NCBI GenBank assembly: GCA_051008975.1
Contig: JBPCXA010000130.1
Location: 1 to 7,009 of the forward strand
DNA: 7,009 bases
Source: Persebacter sp051008975
Lineage (GTDB): Bacteria; Pseudomonadota; Gammaproteobacteria; Tethybacterales; Persebacteraceae
Direction: 5' to 3'
Shown: positions 5,429-7,009 of the stretch, one piece after another
How positions within the stretch are numbered: the first letter of the stretch is position 1
Layout of the letters: every line of letters starts with the position of its first letter
Made by a program: the position numbers and the translations under genes
The notes under the pieces: generated by a model
What the model saw: the letters and a program-made list of their open reading frames with translations, nothing else
Databases searched by the model: none
Told to the model about the DNA's origin: nothing

Positions 5429-5682
5429 CGCGCCGCGTCCTCCACCGCGCGGGTTTCCAAAATGTCGTCGCGCACGGAATCGCGGCGGGCGGCGAACCAA
5501 AACCCGCTCGGAATATGGCACCACCATTCCCAGATTTCCCCCGGCAAATTTTCGTCAAAAAACAAATAATCGCGCCACGCCGCATCCGGCGCATCCTCCG
5601 GCGGAACCGCGCGAATCCGGCCGCCGCAGACGAATTCATCCTCGGGGCGCAAGCCGTTGAGCGGACAGGGAATCAGTTTCAT
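5425..5682 (-). CDS. soxD: Sarcosine oxidase delta subunit (SoxD, altered zinc site)
   Basis: This 85-residue protein is the small delta subunit of the heterotetrameric oxidase. It starts MKLIPCPLNGLRPEDEFVCG and continues with DAAWRDYLFF, PGEIWEWWCHIPSGFWF and RRDSVRDDIL, in the order and at the length expected of SoxD. Classical SoxD binds one zinc through CPxC near the N-terminus and a His and Cys in an H-x-x-G-C-x-x-WF segment. Here C6 and H56 remain, but the second cysteine is N9 (CPLN) and the later cysteine is replaced (HIPSGFWF). Two other cysteines, C19 and C55, are present. The subunit therefore may bind zinc differently or not at all. It starts 5 bases after the soxB stop without a clear ribosome site, suggesting coupling to soxB, and its TGA overlaps the soxA start as ATGA. 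Confidence 0.9.
   Translation of the reverse strand: MKLIPCPLNGLRPEDEFVCGGRIRAVPPEDAPDAAWRDYLFFDENLPGEIWEWWCHIPSGFWFAARRDSVRDDILETRAVEDAAR
5439..5443 (-). promoter_or_regulatory. Ribosome binding site deciding the soxA start
   Basis: GGAGG on the minus strand (5443-5439) lies inside the end of soxD, 10 bases before the ATG at 5428. This supports the shorter soxA start over the in-frame ATG at 5527, which would overlap soxD by about 100 bases. Confidence 0.6.
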
Positions 5683-5687
5683 CCGTA

Positions 5688-6929
5688 TTAATGCCCGACC
5701 GCGGCGGCGCCTTTCTCGCCGATCAAATCCAAATTGTCAAAACGCGACATCGTATACGGCGCGATCAGCGGCGCGGTTTTGCCGGTCGCGACGGTTTCCG
5801 CCATCGTTCTGCCGCACACCGGCGTCGCCTTGAATCCCCAAGTCCCCCAGCCGGCGTCCATATAATAATTTTTCAGCGGCGTCTCGCCCATTAGCGGCGA
5901 AAAATCCGGCGTCATGTCGGCGATTCCCGCCCACTGCCGCAAAATTCGCGCCTCGCCCAAAAACGGAAACAACTGCAAAATGTCGCCGGCCAGCGATTCC
6001 TTAAACCGCGCCGTGGAACGCGTTGAATGCAGCGGACGCGGATCCACGCTTCCCCCCATCACCAGTTCGCCGCGCGCCGACTGCGAAATATAGACATGCA
6101 AAGAACCGGACACCACGATCGGATCCAAAAACGGCGCCAGCGGCTGCGACACCATCGCCTGCAGCGGCACGCTGATCAACGGCAACTTCAATCCGGCCAT
6201 CGCGGCGACCTGCGAACTCGCGCCCGCCGCCGCCTGCACGACCGCCCCGGCGGAAATTTCCTTCCCGTCCGCCAATCGGACGCCGTACGCTTCGCCGTTG
6301 CGTTGCAATACGCCGACCACTTCGGTATGCGGAAAAATCGCCGCGCCCCGTTCCGCGGCGCGGGCGGCGTATCCCCACGCCACCGCGTCGTGGCGGGCGA
6401 TCGCCCCGGGCGGATGATAGAGCGCGCCCAGCACAGGATAGCGCGCGGACAGCGACAAATTCAAATGCGGACAGAGGGCGGCGATTTCGTCCGTATCAAT
6501 AAAACGCGATTCCTCCCCCAGATGGCGGTTCATATTGGCGCGCCACTTGGCGGTGCGGCAGGCGGCGTCCGTATGCGCGAGAGTGAGATGACCGCGCGGG
6601 GAATGCAGAATGTTGTAATCCAGTTCGCCCGACAATTCGGCGAACATTCGCGCCGATTCGCCGTAAAAACGAATCGCCTCGGCGGTCAGATAATTGGCGC
6701 GGATAATCGCCGTATTGCGCGCGGTGTTGCCGCCGCCGAGCCAGCCGCGGTCAAACACCGCGACATCGCGGACGCCGCGTTCTTTGCCGAGATAATAGGC
6801 GCACGCCAGCCCGTGTCCGCCGCCGCCGATAATGACGACGTCGTAATGTTTTTTGCGCGGCGGCGGGGCGGGCAAAAATCGCGGCAACGGGCGGCGGCGG
6901 AACGCATACTTAATCAGCGCGAACGGCAT
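5688..6929 (-). CDS. soxB: Sarcosine oxidase beta subunit (SoxB)
   Basis: This 413-residue flavoprotein is the catalytic subunit, a DAO-family amine oxidase that oxidises the N-methyl group of sarcosine or a related secondary amine, with O2 as acceptor in classical enzymes. The FAD-binding motif VVIIGGGGHGLACAYYL is at 31-47, followed by GGGNTARNTAIIRANY (65-80). H180 in ARHDAVAWGY corresponds to the histidine that covalently carries FMN at the alpha/beta interface in known heterotetrameric enzymes. HVYISQSARGELVMGG (278-293), RQWAGIADMTPDFSP (331-345) and DAGWGTWGFKATP (358-370) are further family blocks. In the best-known beta subunits the last motif is WGTGGFKA; here W364 replaces the third glycine, near the FAD and active-site end. 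The length is normal. The N-terminal 28 residues are basic and proline-rich, as in homologues, and not a secretion signal. It is the first gene of the operon. The ATG has no Shine-Dalgarno but follows a TATAAT by 7 bases. Confidence 0.94.
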   Translation of the reverse strand: MPFALIKYAFRRRPLPRFLPAPPPRKKHYDVVIIGGGGHGLACAYYLGKERGVRDVAVFDRGWLGGGNTARNTAIIRANYLTAEAIRFYGESARMFAELSGELDYNILHSPRGHLTLAHTDAACRTAKWRANMNRHLGEESRFIDTDEIAALCPHLNLSLSARYPVLGALYHPPGAIARHDAVAWGYAARAAERGAAIFPHTEVVGVLQRNGEAYGVRLADGKEISAGAVVQAAAGASSQVAAMAGLKLPLISVPLQAMVSQPLAPFLDPIVVSGSLHVYISQSARGELVMGGSVDPRPLHSTRSTARFKESLAGDILQLFPFLGEARILRQWAGIADMTPDFSPLMGETPLKNYYMDAGWGTWGFKATPVCGRTMAETVATGKTAPLIAPYTMSRFDNLDLIGEKGAAAVGH

Positions 6930-6936
6930 ATCCGCG

Positions 6937-6942
6937 ATTATA
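6937..6942 (-). promoter_or_regulatory. -10 element of the sox operon promoter, leaderless type
   Basis: A perfect TATAAT on the minus strand ends 7 bases (CGCGGAT) before the soxB ATG at 6929, which would place the transcription start one base before or at the start codon. No good -35 is seen 16 to 18 bases further up (the expected position reads GAAGGG) and there is no TGn extension. An activator would be one way to make up for this. Confidence 0.45.
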
Positions 6943-7009
6943 GCCGATGATTCCGCGTTCCCTTCCGCCGCCGCCGTTTCGCCCGGATTTATATTCCGAA
7001 CTGTTATTC
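6943..7009. other. Upstream region of the sox operon, nothing clear
   Basis: The 67 bases to the right edge show no gene end or start that I can support. A weak imperfect dyad, CGGA/TCCG around AT-rich bases, lies at 6984-6998 and could be an operator, but it is only four pairs. The neighbouring gene to the right is outside the window. Confidence 0.4.

Noticed and set aside
5429..5527. Upstream soxA start at 5527
   Set aside because: It would add 33 residues unlike SoxA homologues and overlap soxD by about 100 bases; the ATG at 5428 has GGAGG before it and the stop/start overlap typical of this operon.

Overview
This 7-kb window is a GC-rich bacterial segment in which every gene I can support lies on the minus strand, so transcription runs from high to low coordinates. 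In that order the layout is soxB, soxD, soxA and soxG (a heterotetrameric sarcosine-oxidase-type operon, 6929 to 2091), an N-carbamoylputrescine amidase gene (aguB, 2094 to 1189), a small ankyrin-repeat gene (1032 to 622), a gene-free stretch of about 470 bases built largely of palindromic repeats, and the first 51 codons of a class III aminotransferase that runs off the left edge (154 to 1).

The organism is most likely a proteobacterium. The gene order soxBDAG, the folate-linked sarcosine oxidase family and the 20-bp palindromes of the dRS3/REP kind all point that way. The ankyrin gene would suit a host-associated lifestyle, but one such gene does not prove it. The class cannot be fixed from this window alone.

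The sox genes and aguB form one tightly packed operon. soxB and soxD are 5 bases apart, and each of the next three junctions (soxD/soxA, soxA/soxG, soxG/aguB) is a 4-base ATGA stop/start overlap. SoxBDAG complexes oxidatively demethylate secondary N-methyl amino acids such as sarcosine, passing the one-carbon unit to tetrahydrofolate. AguB converts N-carbamoylputrescine to putrescine, and the partial aminotransferase belongs to the group that includes putrescine-pyruvate and omega-amino acid aminotransferases. The window therefore joins methylamine-type oxidation with a polyamine route. The sox proteins differ from the best-known sarcosine oxidases at several normally conserved places, including the zinc site of SoxD, so a substrate other than sarcosine is possible.

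Two promoters (upstream of soxB and of the aminotransferase gene) have a perfect TATAAT ending only 6 or 7 bases before the ATG and no Shine-Dalgarno sequence, which suggests leaderless transcripts. The ankyrin gene instead has a TTGCAA/TATAAT promoter, a leader of about 75 bases and a strong AAAGGAG site. I see no CRISPR array, tRNA, rRNA, transposase or phage gene, and no clearly new multi-gene system. The points most worth following are the sox-aguB coupling, the altered SoxD/SoxA/SoxB residues, the nested repeat cluster and the leaderless starts.
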